A DNA stretch of 64,000 bases from Balanoglossus misakiensis (Eukaryota; Hemichordata): NCBI GenBank assembly GCA_040954595.2, contig CM082592.2, positions 186,001 through 250,000 on the forward strand, written 5' to 3'. Position numbers and translations under genes: made by a program. The notes beneath the pieces are model-generated. The model worked only from the letters and a program-made list of their open reading frames with translations, was not told the DNA's origin and made no database searches. This document shows, piece after piece, positions 52,735 through 64,000 of the stretch (its first letter is position 1; the number at the start of each line of letters is the position of its first letter).

Positions 52735-53195
52735 ATATGATAATACTGGTGGTGATAATAGTGATGACAATGAATGTGAATCTGGTGGTACTGGTGATAC
52801 TGATTAAGATAATAATGGTGGTGATGGTGATGATGATGGTGATGATGGTGATAATAATGGTGGTGATGGTGATACTGATGGTGATAATAGTGGTGGTGAT
52901 GGTGATGATGATGATAATAATGGTGGTGATGGTGATACTGATGGTGATAATAGTGGTGGTGATGGTGATAATGATGGTGATGATAGTGATAATAATGGTG
53001 ATGATGGTGATAATGATGGTGATGATGGTGATAATAATGGTAGTGATGGTGATACTGATGGTGATGATGGTGATAATAATGGTGGTGATGGTGATAATGA
53101 TGGTGATGATTGTGATACTGATGGTGATGGTGGTGATACTGATGGTGATGGTGATAATAATGGTTTAGATGGTGATACTGATGATGATGGTGATG

Positions 53196-53227
<32 letters not shown>

Positions 53228-53245
53228 GATGATGATGATGATACT
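52735..53245 (+). repeat. GGTGAT/GGTGATAAT minisatellite
   Basis: Diverged array of 9-, 12- and 18-base combinations such as ggtgatgatggtgataat. It opens a 162-codon frame of Met/Val/Ile only, an artefact of the repeat. Confidence 0.92.
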
Positions 53246-53520
53246 TATAAAAATAAAAATATCATACTCACATGTAATGACACAAAGCTTTGTAAATGGG
53301 TGATCTGCTGGGTGCAGTCATGCTCTCAGGTGTTTTTTATTAAAACTTGCACACATGTGGGTGTTCCCATTCTGACCTGGCCAGTCAGATTTGGGGATGT
53401 CATAACCTTGCACTCTCAAACATGAAATACCGTATAAGTAACCACGCACTCAGAAGTTTCTGATTTATCAAACTAGTTAATAATATTACACTATGGAATT
53501 TGTGGTGTTATAACATGAAC

Positions 53521-55962
53521 AGTGTTTCACAATTGTAAACAAACGACCTGTGTGAAACCAGGGTGTTCTTATTGATAATGATGGGGGAAGGGGGTTGTCA
53601 GTGATTACAAATTTTTGTGTCAGGTACTGTAGCTTGATATGAGAACTTTAAACTAACCTGCAGTATTAAAATGCTGCACCATGATGTGATTAATTTCATT
53701 AATAATTTTACCAAGCATGTGTTCTTAAGGGAACAATGTTTCACAATCGTAAACAAACAACCTGTGTGAACCAATGTGTTCATAATGATGGGGTAGGAAG
53801 TTTCAGCTATTACAATTTTTTGTTTCAGGTACTGTAACTTGATATGAAAACTTTGAACTAATCTGCAGTATTAAAATGCTGCACCATGTTGTGTTGTACC
53901 ATTAATAATTTTACTATGCTTGTGTTATTAAGTGAACAGTGTTTCACAATCGTAAACGAACAGCCAGTGTGGTAATGATCGGGGGTGGGGGTTGTCAGGG
54001 GTGGGGGGTGTCAGCGATTACAAATTTTTGTTTCAGGTACTGTAGCTTGATATGAAAACTTTGAACTAATCTGCAGTATTAAATTGCTGCACCATGATGT
54101 GTTTTATCATTAATAATTTTGCCATGCTTGTCTTATTAAGTAAACAGTGTTTGACGATCATAAACAAACAATCTGTGTGAAACCAATGTGTTCTAATTGG
54201 TAATGATCGGGGGTGGGGGTTGTCAGTGATTACAAATTTTTGTTTCAGGTACTGTAGCTTGATATGAAAACTTTGAACTAATCTGCAGTATTAAATTGCT
54301 GCACCATGATGTGTTTTATCATTAATAATTCTACTATGCTTGTGTTAATTAAGTGAACAGTGTTTCACGAATGTAAACAAGTAACCAACGTGAAACCAAG
54401 GTGTTCTAATTGGTAATGATCGGGTGTGGGAGGTGTCAGGGTTGGGGGGTGTAAGTGATTACAATTTTTTGTTTCAGGTACTGTAGCTTGATATGAAAAC
54501 CTTGAACTAATCTGCAGTATTAAATGCTGCACCATGATGGGTTTTATCATTAATAATTCTACTATGCTTGTGTTAATTAAGTGAACAGTGTTTCACAATC
54601 GTAAACAAACAACCTATGTGAAACCAAGTGTTCAAATTGATAATGATTGGGGGAGGGGGGTGTCAGCGATAATAAATTTTTGTTTCAGGTACTGTTGCTT
54701 GATATGAAAACCTTGAACTAATCTGCAGTATTAAAATGCTGCACCATAATGTGTTTTATCATTAATAATTTGATTATGCTTGTGTTCTTAAGTGAACAGT
54801 GTTTCACAATCGTAAACAAACAACCTGTGTGAACCAAGGTGTTCATCATGATCGGGGGTGGGGGTGTCAGGGGAGGGGGGTGTCAGTGATCACAAATTTT
54901 TGTTTCAGGTACTGTAGCTTGATATGAAAACTTTGAACTAACCTGCAGTATTAATTAAAATGCTGCACCATATTTAGTGAACAGTGTTTCACAATCATAA
55001 ACAAACAACCTATGTGAAACCAAGTGTTCTAATTGATAATGATGGGGGGAGGGGGATGTCAGTGATCACAAATTTTTGTGTCAGGTACTGTAGCTTGATA
55101 TGAAAACCTTGAACTAATCTGCAGTATTAAAATGCTGCACCATAATGTGTTTAATCATTAATAATTTGACTATGCTTGTGTTCTTAAGTGAACAGTGTTT
55201 CACAATCGTAAACAAACAACCTGTGTGAACCAAGGTGTTCATCATGATCGGGGGTGGGGGGTGTCAGGGGAGGGGGGTGTCAGTGATTACAAATTTTTGT
55301 TTCAGGTACTGTAGCTTGATATGAAAAGTTTGACCTAACCTGCAGTATTAAAATGCTGCACCATATTTAGTGAACAGTGTCTCACAATCGTAAACAAACA
55401 ACCTGTGTGAAACCAAGTGTTCAAATTGATAATGATGGGGGGAGGGGGGTGTCAGCCATAATAAATTTTTGTTTCAGGTACTGTAGCTTGATATGAAAAC
55501 CTTGAACTAATCTGCAGTATTAAAATGCTGCACCATAATGTGTTTTATCATTAATAATTTGACTATGCTTGTGTTCTTAAGTGAACAGTGTTTCACAATC
55601 GTAAACAAACAACCTGTGTGAAACCAAGTGTTCTAATTGATAATGATGGGGGGTGGGGGGTGTCAGGGGTGGGGGGTGTAAGAGATTACAAAGTTTTGTT
55701 TCAGGTACTGTAGCTTGATATGAAAACTTTGAACTAACCTGCAGTATTAATAAAATGCTGCACCATGATGTGTTTTATCATTAATAATTTTACTATGCTT
55801 GTGTTATTAAGTGAACAGTGTTTCACAATCGTAAACAAATAACCTGTGTGAACCAAGGTGTTCATAATGATGGGGGTGGGGGTGCCAGCGATTCATAATG
55901 ATGGGGGTGTCAGTGATTACAAATTTTTGTTTCAGGTACTGTAGCTTGATATGAAAACTTCC
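53521..55962 (+). repeat. Tandem array of ~210-bp units, about 12 copies
   Basis: Each unit has gtgtttcacaatcgtaaac, gaaccaaggtgttc, a G-run (gggggtgggggg), tttttgtttcaggtactgta and gcagtattaaaatgctgcac. Unit starts lie near 53,521, 53,735, 53,937, 54,145, 54,359, 54,586, 54,797, 54,982, 55,191, 55,373, 55,586 and 55,816. Lengths vary (about 180-230) through internal deletions and duplication of the G-rich part. Confidence 0.93.
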
Positions 55963-56459
55963 AGACAGTGTTTGCATTGAACCGGTAATTGTGATCACAA
56001 TTGATGTGTCTCAAATGCATGATTTCTTTCCAGATTAAATAATATGATATAACATTGCATTGTATAACATTTATGTTCCAGATCTGTATTTAATTGTGTT
56101 TTAATACCATCCAGTCAGTTTCACCAACAGCTCATTGTCTAAATTCCCCCTTTTCATCAGTGAAGTTAGCACTCGTTTGAAAATTGGAAAATAATTTACA
56201 TAACATGGCTGTTTTGGAAATTGCAGTACTTTAGTAAAAGAACATTCAGAATTACTGGTGTATAATGTCAGCTATGCGCATAAAAAAATTGCCATTTGAA
56301 ATTTTAATATTATAATATTCTTAGACTTAAAAATTTACAAACTGATAATAATAAACATATAATATTTTAGAGTATAATACAATCACCTCAGCTAGATTAA
56401 CGAACTAGTGACTTTGTAGAATGCTGTTGGTTGACAGTTTCTGATTTTCATGGGTCATT
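55963..56459. other. No gene seen
   Basis: AT-rich; no feature recognised. Confidence 0.45.
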
Positions 56460-56672
56460 CAACATTTTGATTTTATTTCTGTTAATGTTGGTGATGGTGT
56501 TGGCAGTTTTGATGTTAATTGTTATTGCTAGTTGTTATGGTGATGGCATTGATGGTTGTACTGATGTTGATGACGGTTGTAATGGTGATGATGATGATGA
56601 TGATGGTGATGATGATGGCAATGATGGTGATGATGATGATGATTATGATGATGATGATGATGATGATAATGA
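56460..56672 (+). repeat. GAT-rich microsatellite
   Basis: (gat)n with gatggt variants, densest at 56,585-56,670. Confidence 0.9.
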
Positions 56673-57269
56673 TAAATAAGAAATGTGTTGTTTTCTCATT
56701 AATCCTCAGCCATGGAACTTAAATATTCTGCTGAATTTGTATTGATTAGTAGGCTTAGCTTTAAGTGATAATTTAGTACTTATGTCTGATGATTTTAGGG
56801 AATAACTTTTGAAAACTGCATTAATAATTTTGCAGTTTTTATCACTGTGTATTTTTCTTAAACCCACAACTGGGCATAAATTGTAATGGCAATTTTCCAG
56901 TAAGGAGCTAAACCCAGTGAATGGTATAGTTTAGCAATTACAATGTACATAATATATAGACAGGTGATAATTACAGGAATAATTTTAAATTTGTAGAAAT
57001 TTAGTCCCCCATAATGATTAGTTGACTGAGTACCGGTCCATGTTTCTCCCATAGAAATATAAATATTTTCACATTTTGTAAGTCTATTGGATAAATAAAT
57101 AAGTTTATCAGATCCTAGAGTTTTACAATGGTTAATGTACATCAGATAGCTAACTACCCACCAGATTAAAAGGGAAAATACAATGTAAGTGTACCATGGG
57201 TAACATTAAACTCAACCAGTCTATGATAATCAATTAATATTTACTATTTATTATTTGTTGCAGGTGTTG
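56673..57269. other. No gene seen
   Basis: AT-rich; no feature recognised. Confidence 0.45.
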
Positions 57270-58540
57270 GGGATTGTTAGCAGCCAAGTTGGAGTTCATA
57301 GCAGTTAGTTATAATTGTCTATTTACACGTTTTTTCTCATTAGTTTCAGATTTCCATGATGCCCAATATCCTCCTGTCCAGATGCCAAGTTGGTAACCAG
57401 GTAACATGATTCCTATGGTGTGAGTATGCAAATTAATGGCTCATGGCTTGCAGTCATGTGACATCTCCGTGTCTCTTGTGATTTCCTGGACACTTTGCCC
57501 TAGTCGCCTTGAAACCAGAAACGACTGAGCACCCAACGAGAAATAATTATAGATTGGAGCCAAGTTGAAGTTCATAGCAGTCAGTAATAATTGTCTATTT
57601 ACACAAATTTTCTCATTAGTTTCAGATTACCATGATGCCCAATATCCTCCTGTCCAGATGCCAAGTTGGTAACCGGGTAACATGATTCCTATGGTGTGAG
57701 TATGCAAATAAATGGCTCATGGCTTGCAGTCATGTGACATCTCCGTGTCTCTTGTGTTATCCTGGACACTTTGCACTAGTCGCCTTTGAACCAGAAACAA
57801 CTGAGCACCCAACGAGAAATAATTATGGATTGGAGCCAAGTTGAAGTTCATAACAGTCAGTTATAATTGTCTATTTACACAATTTTTTCTCATTAGTTTC
57901 AGATTTCCATGATGCCCAATATCCTCCTGTCCAGATGCCAAGTTGGTAACCAGGTAACATGATTCCTATGGTGTGAGTATGCAAAATAATGGCTCATGGC
58001 TTGCAGTCATGTGACATCTCCGTGTCTCTTGTGATTTCCTGGACACTTTGCCCTAGTCGCCTTGAAACCAGAAACGACTGAGCACCCAACGAGAAATAAT
58101 TATAGATTGGAGCCAAGTTGAAGTTCATAGCAGTCAGTAATAATTGTCTATTTACACAAATTTTCTCATTAGTTTCAGATTACCATGATGCCCAATATCC
58201 TCCTGTCCAGATGCCAAGTTGGTAACCGGGTAACATGATTCCTATGGTGTGAGTATGCAAATAAATGGCTCATGGCTTGCAGTCATGTGACATCTCCGTG
58301 TCTCTTGTGTTATCCTGGACACTTTGCACTAGTCGCCTTTGAACCAGAAACAACTGAGCACCCAACGAGAAATAATTATGGATTGGAGCCAAGTTGAAGT
58401 TCATAACAGTCAGTTATAATTGTCTATTTACACAATTTTTTCTCATTAGTTTCAGATTTCCATGATGCCCAATATCCTCCTGTCCAGATGCCAAGTTGGT
58501 AACCAGGTAACATGATTCCTGTGGTGTGAGTATGCAAATT
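57270..58540 (+). repeat. Higher-order tandem array of ~277-bp units (A-B-A-B-A)
   Basis: Units begin near 57,280, 57,556, 57,833, 58,109 and 58,385. Odd units share cagatttccatg and gtaaccaggtaac; even units share cagattaccatg, gtaaccgggtaac and ctcttgtgttatcc. All contain tgcccaatatcctcctgtcc. The pattern implies duplication of a ~553-bp dimer. Confidence 0.93.
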
Positions 58541-58997
58541 AAATTTGAGTAACCAGCCATTGAAGTACATTACATTCATGAAGACAGGAGATCATCTCTG
58601 TCCATAGATATATTTTACCATTATGTTGTTTGACACAGAAATACTTATTAGCATATTTTCCATTTTTTGCAGAAAGGGGTATCTAGCTGTTGATCAAAAT
58701 CTGCCAAACTAGATGTATATTCAAGCCTGTAAAGCAGTACAGTAGTTTGCAAGGGTAACATAAGATAATTATTGTTCTTCTAAGATTTCCTTTACCCCAT
58801 AGATGACAGCATAGAATTTAATTGCTCATTTTGGAGGGCAGTGTGTGACTTATTGTATTGTCCATCCAGGAGATTATCCTTACATTTTACTGCCTTATTT
58901 TTTGACACTAAAATACTGTCATATTTTCCATTTTTGTAGATAATAGTTTCTCTCTGGTGATCAACATTGATGATCTGTCGAACTGGATGTGTGTACA

Positions 58998-60225
58998 CAT
59001 CTTGGTATTACTCGATCTTTCCGCAGCATTTGACACTGTGAACCATACCATTTTACTCAATCGCTAAAGAGACCGCTTCGGTCTCTCAGATACTGTTCTC
59101 ATGTGGTTTAAGTCTTACCTTTCCAATCGTAGTCAGTGTGTACTTGTAAATTCCACCCAATCACCTTTCTATCCGCTCGACACTGGGGTACCACAGGGAT
59201 CAGTTCTTGGTCCCATACTTTTCAATATGTACACGTCTCCATTAGGTGAATTAGTTCAAAGTCATGGTTGTCTTTATAGTTTTTATGCAGATGACTCTTC
59301 ACTTTATATGTCTTTTAGTAAAGACAACGCAGCAAGAACTGTTTCAAATCTTGAACTTTGTATTTCTGATGTTAGGTTTTGGATGTCTGAAAACTTCTTG
59401 TGCTTAAACGATGATAAGACTGAATTTGTTATTTTCTCTGGTATTTTGGGTGATCTGTCTGCTAGAGGGATTTCAGAAATTCGTGTTGGCGATTCTCTGA
59501 TTCCCGTCCATTGTCAGGCTAAGAGCCTTGGAGTGATCCTTGACTCTTGTCTGACAATGAAGCCACATATTGGACAGATCTGCCGCTCTGCCACTTTTCA
59601 TTTACGTCGCATTGCGCTTATCCGCAAATATTTATCTCATTCAGCTACAGAGCAATTAGTTCATGCATTCATTACGTCTCGAATTGATTCATGTAATTCA
59701 CTTTTATTTGGGCTCCCGAAGTATTCAATCAACCGTATCCAACGCGTTCAGAATATTGCTGCTAGAATTGTAACTCGTTCTAAAATCACCTGTCACATCA
59801 CTCCAATTTTGTATCAGTTGCACTGGCTACCTTTTACAGAGCGTATTGTTTTTAAGATGTTAGTTCTCATTTTTAAATCCATTCATAAACTTGGTCCAAT
59901 CTATCTTTCTAGCATGACTAATCTATATGTTCCATGTCGCAATTTAAGGTCAGCTGATCAGTTCAAACTCTGCCCTGTTCGATCACGCACCAAGAGTTAT
60001 GGTGATCGTGCTTTTACTGTTGCTGCTCCAATTCTTTGGAATAATCTTCCACTCACCATTCGCCAGGCACCAGACTTATCTGTTTTTAAATCAAATGTTA
60101 AAACTTTACTTTTTAAATCTGTTTTTTAGCCATTTGTTGTATTGTACTTTTGCTTTAAGCGTCATTGATCACATTTTTTTGTGGATACTGACGCTATACA
60201 AATAAATTATTATTATTATTATTAT
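58998..60225 (+). mobile_element. 5'-truncated non-LTR retrotransposon (CR1/L2-like)
   Basis: Starts abruptly within the reverse transcriptase and ends with acgctatacaaataaattat followed by (tta)n. TACA flanks both ends (58,994-58,997 and 60,226-60,229). The uninterrupted target is seen at 60,500-60,520 (gtgtgtacatgcctg). The tail and the C-terminal protein pattern are typical of CR1/L2-type LINEs. Confidence 0.92.
59002..60129 (+). pseudogene. LINE reverse transcriptase, C-terminal part
   Basis: Reads LVLLDLSAAFDTVNHTILLN (motif A), then an in-frame TAA at 59,065, then an open 342-codon stretch with GVPQGSVLGPILF (motif B), YADDSSLYM (the catalytic YADD box) and LNDDKTEFVIF, LGVILDSCLTMKPHI and the C-terminal region ending in LLFKSVF before the stop at 60,127. 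The N-terminal endonuclease and RT fingers are missing. Dead on arrival by 5' truncation, with one later stop. Very similar copies are expected elsewhere in the genome. Confidence 0.93.
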
Positions 60226-60904
60226 TACATGCCTGTATTGCAGCCAATTGGTGTCTGAGGGTAACATATAAGATAATTCTTTTTCTCCTAAAGATTTCCT
60301 AGACCCCATAGATGAATGCATATAATTTAATTGCTCATTTTGGAGGGCAGTGTGTGACTTATTGTATTGTCCATCCAGGAGATCATCTGTCCATACATTT
60401 TACTGTCATGTTTTTTGACACTAAAATACTTTGTCATATTTTCCATTTTTGCAGATAATGGTTTCTCTCTGGTGATCAACATTGATCTGTCGAACTGGAT
60501 GTGTGTACATGCCTGTATTGCAGCCAAGTGGTGTCTGAGGGTAACATAAGATAATTCTTATTCTGTTAAAGATTTCCTAGACGCCATGGATGACAGCATA
60601 GAATTTAATTGCTCATTTGGAGGCCCCTGTACAACGTATTGTATTGTTCATGAAGACAGGAGATCATCTCTGTCCATATAGTTACATTTTGCCGTGCTGT
60701 TTGACACAGAAATACTTATTGGCATATTTTTCATTTTTGCAGATAACAGTCACTGGTCCCTGTGATGAGTAATGTCTATCAACATAGATCTGTGCATGCT
60801 TGTACCGGTATAGCCTCCAAGCACTTCAAAGGTAACATAGCATTAACCTTACGGGCCACTGATAATAAAAGTCGATGCATTCCTTCATTTTACTTGATAG
60901 CAAG

Positions 60905-60950
60905 CCCCCCCCCCTACTTGATAGCAACCCCCCCCCCCCACCCCACCCCC
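60905..60950 (+). repeat. C-rich simple sequence
   Basis: Two C-runs with tacttgatagcaa repeated before each, indicating a ~20-base duplication. Confidence 0.8.
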
Positions 60951-62130
60951 TGAAATGCTCCTATACACATCCATATTATATAAAAACACTGGAAGTGCAC
61001 ATGGTCGGTATATACTGTGTGCTTCAGTCGGGATAAATATTCATCCAGCAATGCATGATGAACTGGGTCTGATTTTATAGCATTTATGCCCACAGCTGGT
61101 CTTTCCACTTATTCATAATTACTGTACAGAGAGAGGAGTCAACGCCATACTCGAAATACTGTAACTGATGTCCAATCCATCCTATTGCTTTCTCTTCCAA
61201 TATGCATTCAACCAGTTCATTGCCTGATGAAAAACAGCAGATTTTTTAACTTGTAGTTTCGCGGACTTCAATTCACTCTTTTGACGCGGGCTTATCTTCA
61301 TTTGGTAGAGTTTTAAGGGAGTGTCACGCCAGACAAAAATACAAAAGTGGGGCCCAAGTGTGTTCTACCACCATATTACATAGTGATCAAGAAGTGACCT
61401 GATCAGATGTTGTCACATCCTGGGCCCCTTTTTTACCCATGTTCAGTGTTTGACAGGAGCATATTTTCCTTTCTGTGTGAATGTTGAATGTCTCTTATTT
61501 GCTGTAATCAATCAATCAATACAAGGTGAGTGTTATGTCGTCTTTCTGTGCATAGGCAAGAAGAGGATACATGTATGAATGCAGAAGCCCCAGTGAATCG
61601 GATGCAGAGAAGTTTCCTTCCAGGATGACTTTATTTTACTGACTTTGATTCCATCGTCATTCCAAGAATAGAACTTCTCCCACGGGACGAAATTGAACAT
61701 TAATCAATCCCTTCCTCATTTATATGATCTGTATTACAAATGTATTATTCTGATAGCATTTTTTGTCATTGTGTCAGAGAGAGAGGGTTTAAGTAGGTTA
61801 AAACTAAATTGTACACTTCAGTTTGCCAACACTGCTAAATTATCACCATGATTTATTCAGCATAACCTGAAGGTTGTTGAATCCTATAGGCACAATAAGC
61901 ATTGCATGTAGCAAGCACTTAGTGTAAATTTACGTTAATTGCACAGGGTACAGCAGCCTTCAGGGGTTTACTGTTTAGCTTTGTAGCATAATTGCACCCA
62001 CATATAAAGAAAAAGTCAAGTTAAGATATTAAAGCCGAATGGTAAACAGAATACAAAGGGTTTACAGCATTAGTCCTGTATTGATACAGAAAGCAAATAT
62101 GACAATGAACAGTTGACCAACATTGAACAT
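60951..62130. other. No gene seen
   Basis: No recognisable frame. (aatc)n of four units near 61,509-61,522. Could be the 3' side of an unidentified gene; nothing supports this directly. Confidence 0.45.
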
Positions 62131-62133
62131 TTT

Positions 62134-62162
62134 TTGACTGGCTCTCTCTCTCTCTCTCTCTA
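62134..62162 (+). repeat. (CT)n microsatellite
   Basis: ggctctctctctctctctct. Confidence 0.9.
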
Positions 62163-62227
62163 TAAACTTGGACGGTCATTTTTCCAGAATGTACTGGATA
62201 TAGGCATGATTTACTAGTATTGTACAT

Positions 62228-62509
62228 TTATTCATCCATCCATCCATTCATTCATACATACATACATACATACATACATACATACATACATACATACATA
62301 CATACATACATACATACATACATACATACATTTATTCATTCATTCATTCACTCGTTCATTCATTCATTTATTTATATATTTATTTGTGTCGTTGTATGTT
62401 TGCATGTACCCGTGTGTGTGTGTGTCTGTATGTATGTATGCATGTATGTATGTATGTATGTATGTATGTATGTATGTATGTATGTATGTATGTATGTATG
62501 TATGTATGT

Positions 62510-62565
<56 letters not shown>

Positions 62566-62648
62566 ATGTATGTATGTCTGTCTGTCTGTCTGTCTGTATG
62601 TCTGTCTGTCTGTCTGTATGTATGTATGTATGTATGTATGTATGTATA
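62228..62648 (+). repeat. Compound tetranucleotide microsatellite
   Basis: In order: (catc)n, (cata)n, (catt)n, (gtat)n, (ta)n at about 62,514-62,542, (gtat)n, (gtct)n and (gtat)n. The left cata and right gtat tracts are reverse-complementary, so the region could form a long hairpin. All open frames here are artefacts. Confidence 0.93.
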
Positions 62649-62677
62649 TTTTCAAAATTGTTGGATGTCTCGGAGTA

Positions 62678-63871
62678 CTCTCTGTGTTGTGTTTTCAAAT
62701 TCCTATTCGAATTGTCGACATTTTTGGGTGTCTGTGACTACTCTCTCGTCACATTCTGGCCTCTGTGTTTGCTGTAGTTGTGTTTTCGAATTCTTATTCG
62801 AATTGTCGACATTTTTGGGTGTCTGTGACTACTCTCTCGTCACATTCTGGCCTCTGTGTTTGCTGTAGTTGTGTTTTCGAATTCTTATTCGAATTGTCGA
62901 CATTTTTGGGTGTCTGTGGCTACTCTCTCGTCACATTCTGGCCTCTGTGTTTGCCGTGGTTGTGTTTTCGAATTCATATTCGAATTGTCGACATTTTTGG
63001 GTGTCTGTGACTACTCTCTCGTCACATTCTGGCCTCTGTGTTTGCTGTAGTTGTGTTTTCGAATTCTTATTCGAATTGTCGACATTTTTGGGTGTCTGTG
63101 ACTACTCTCTCGTCACATTCTGGCCTCTGTGTTTGCTGTAGTTGTGTTTTCGAATTCTTATTCGAATTGTCGACATTTTTGGGTGTCTGTGGCTACTCTC
63201 TCGTCACATTCTGGCCTCTGTGTTTGCCGTGGTTGTGTTTTCGAATTCATATTCGAATTGTCGACATTTTTGGGTGTCTGTGACTACTCTCTCGTCACAT
63301 TCTGGCCTCTGTGTTTGCCGTGGTTGTTTTTTCGAATTCTTATTCGAATTGTCAACATTTTTGGCTGTCTGTGACTACTCTCTCGTCACATTTCGGCCTC
63401 TGTGTTTGCCGTGGTTGTGTTTTCGAATTTTTATTCGAATTGTCAACATTTTTGGGTGTCTGTGACTACTCTCTCGTCACATTTTGGCCTCTGTGTTTGC
63501 CGTGGTTGTGTTTTCGAATTCATATTCGAATTGTCAACATTTTTGGGTGTCTGTGACTACATCTCGTCACATTTTGGCCTCTGTGTTTGCCGTGGTTGTG
63601 TTTTCGAATTCTTATTCGAATTGTCGACATTTTTGGGTGTCTGTGACTACATCTCGTCACATTTTGGCCTCTGTGTTTGCCGTAGTTGTGTTTTCGAATT
63701 CATATTCGAATTGTCAACATTTTTGGGTGTCTGTGACTACTCTCTCGTCACATTCTGGCCTCTGTGTTTGCCGTGGTTGTGTTTTCGAATTCATATTCGA
63801 ATTGTCGACATTTTTGGGTGTCTGTGACTACTCTCTCATCACATTCTGGCCTCTGTGTTTGCCGTGGTTGT
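62678..63871 (+). repeat. 91-bp minisatellite, 13 copies
   Basis: The unit contains gtgttttcgaattcttattc, gaattgtcgacatttttggg, gtctgtgactactctctcgt and cacattctggcctctgtgtt. Two units have actacatctcg, shorter by one base. ttcgaa occurs twice per unit as an inverted pair. The period is not a multiple of three, so all plus-strand frames stay open by chance and cycle through the unit. Confidence 0.95.
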
Positions 63872-64000
63872 GTTCTTTCCGCGCCTAGGATGTTTTTGGT
63901 CATCTGATGAAGCTGGTTCTCTACAAGATCCCAAGAATCCCAAGATTGCAGTCCGTCTTCAAGCAATTTATGTTTTTGCGCGCGCGCGTGCGTCTGTCGC
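63872..64000. other. Flank of the minisatellite
   Basis: Unique sequence ending in an alternating gcgcgcgcgtgcg run; no gene. Confidence 0.5.

Larger units (their letters stand above)
58541..60765 (+). repeat. Array of ~280-bp units split by a LINE
   Basis: Units share gaatttaattgctcattttg, gtccatccaggagatcat and gatctgtcgaactggatgtg. Copies lie at about 58,550-58,735 (partial), 58,740-58,997, 60,226-60,500 and 60,500-60,765. The LINE (58,998-60,225) interrupts one unit at gtgtgtaca. Confidence 0.85.

Noticed and set aside
52680-53168. 162-codon Met/Val/Ile frame resembling a membrane protein
   Set aside because: It is the translation of the GGTGAT minisatellite in one frame; composition has no other source.
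62513-62700. CRISPR-like array in the tandem repeats
   Set aside because: The units are contiguous microsatellite or minisatellite copies without unique spacers, in an animal genome.
62220-62868. Long open frames across the tetranucleotide repeats
   Set aside because: They are made only of repeats such as gtat and cata, which contain no stops in the frames concerned.

Overview
This is nuclear DNA of a multicellular animal, most likely a marine invertebrate. It shows spliced coding exons with GT/AG borders, several classes of eukaryotic transposon, many microsatellites, and no operons or prokaryotic signals. The species cannot be named from sequence alone. Recognisable host coding sequence is sparse: minus-strand exons of the Mediator subunit MED25, and a set of calcium-binding EGF-like exons, also on the minus strand. 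Most of the rest is repeats.

The first 42 kb is dominated by a direct segmental duplication. Bases 1-15,671 (copy 1, cut by the window edge) align with about 21,523-42,353 (copy 2). The copies are nearly identical where they align but differ by clean insertions and deletions. Copy 1 has a 795-bp TTAA-flanked element at 10,288 and a small retroposon at 14,875. Copy 2 has a 749-bp element at 30,023 and a 4.2-kb LTR element at 33,124. Copy 1 lacks the block 32.3-40.7 kb. This may be a real tandem duplication or two haplotypes placed in series by an assembler.

Each copy carries a large decayed DNA transposon on the minus strand. In copy 2 it is complete from end to end (20,605-28,204), with terminal inverted repeats and a 4-bp TACA target duplication. 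Its coding order is a CxxC N-terminus, an OTU-type cysteine protease, a transposase-like core, a FEN/XPG-like nuclease domain and a Tesmin/TSO1-like CXC domain. It best fits the Academ superfamily. Both copies share a stop inside the OTU domain, so it was already damaged before the duplication.

The MED25 exons cover part of the VWA domain, the low-complexity linker and the start of the ACID domain. One VWA exon sits out of canonical order in copy 2. The linker exon at 38.8 kb and the first ACID exon (both copies) have lengths that break the frame, and copy 2 has lost the splice acceptor of an ACID exon, so neither copy looks able to encode a normal protein. The EGF exons (9.9, 12.0, 17.0, 19.7, 28.9 and 31.0 kb) are also partly degenerate; one pair carries a shared in-frame TGA.

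The LTR element at 33,124-37,321 has identical 171-bp LTRs, an ATAT target duplication and one intact gag-protease ORF with an N-terminal helix-hairpin-helix domain. It has no reverse transcriptase or integrase, so it looks young and non-autonomous.

From 42 kb to the end no gene could be identified with confidence. The region holds an E-box-containing minisatellite beside a YY1-like site (43.9-44.1 kb), C-rich inverted-repeat elements, foldback elements, a 5'-truncated CR1/L2-like LINE (59-60 kb), and a succession of tandem arrays: GAT and GGTGAT repeats, a ~210-bp array (53.5-56.0 kb), a two-unit higher-order ~277-bp array (57.3-58.5 kb), a ~280-bp array (58.5-60.8 kb), tetranucleotide microsatellites and a 91-bp minisatellite (62.7-63.9 kb).
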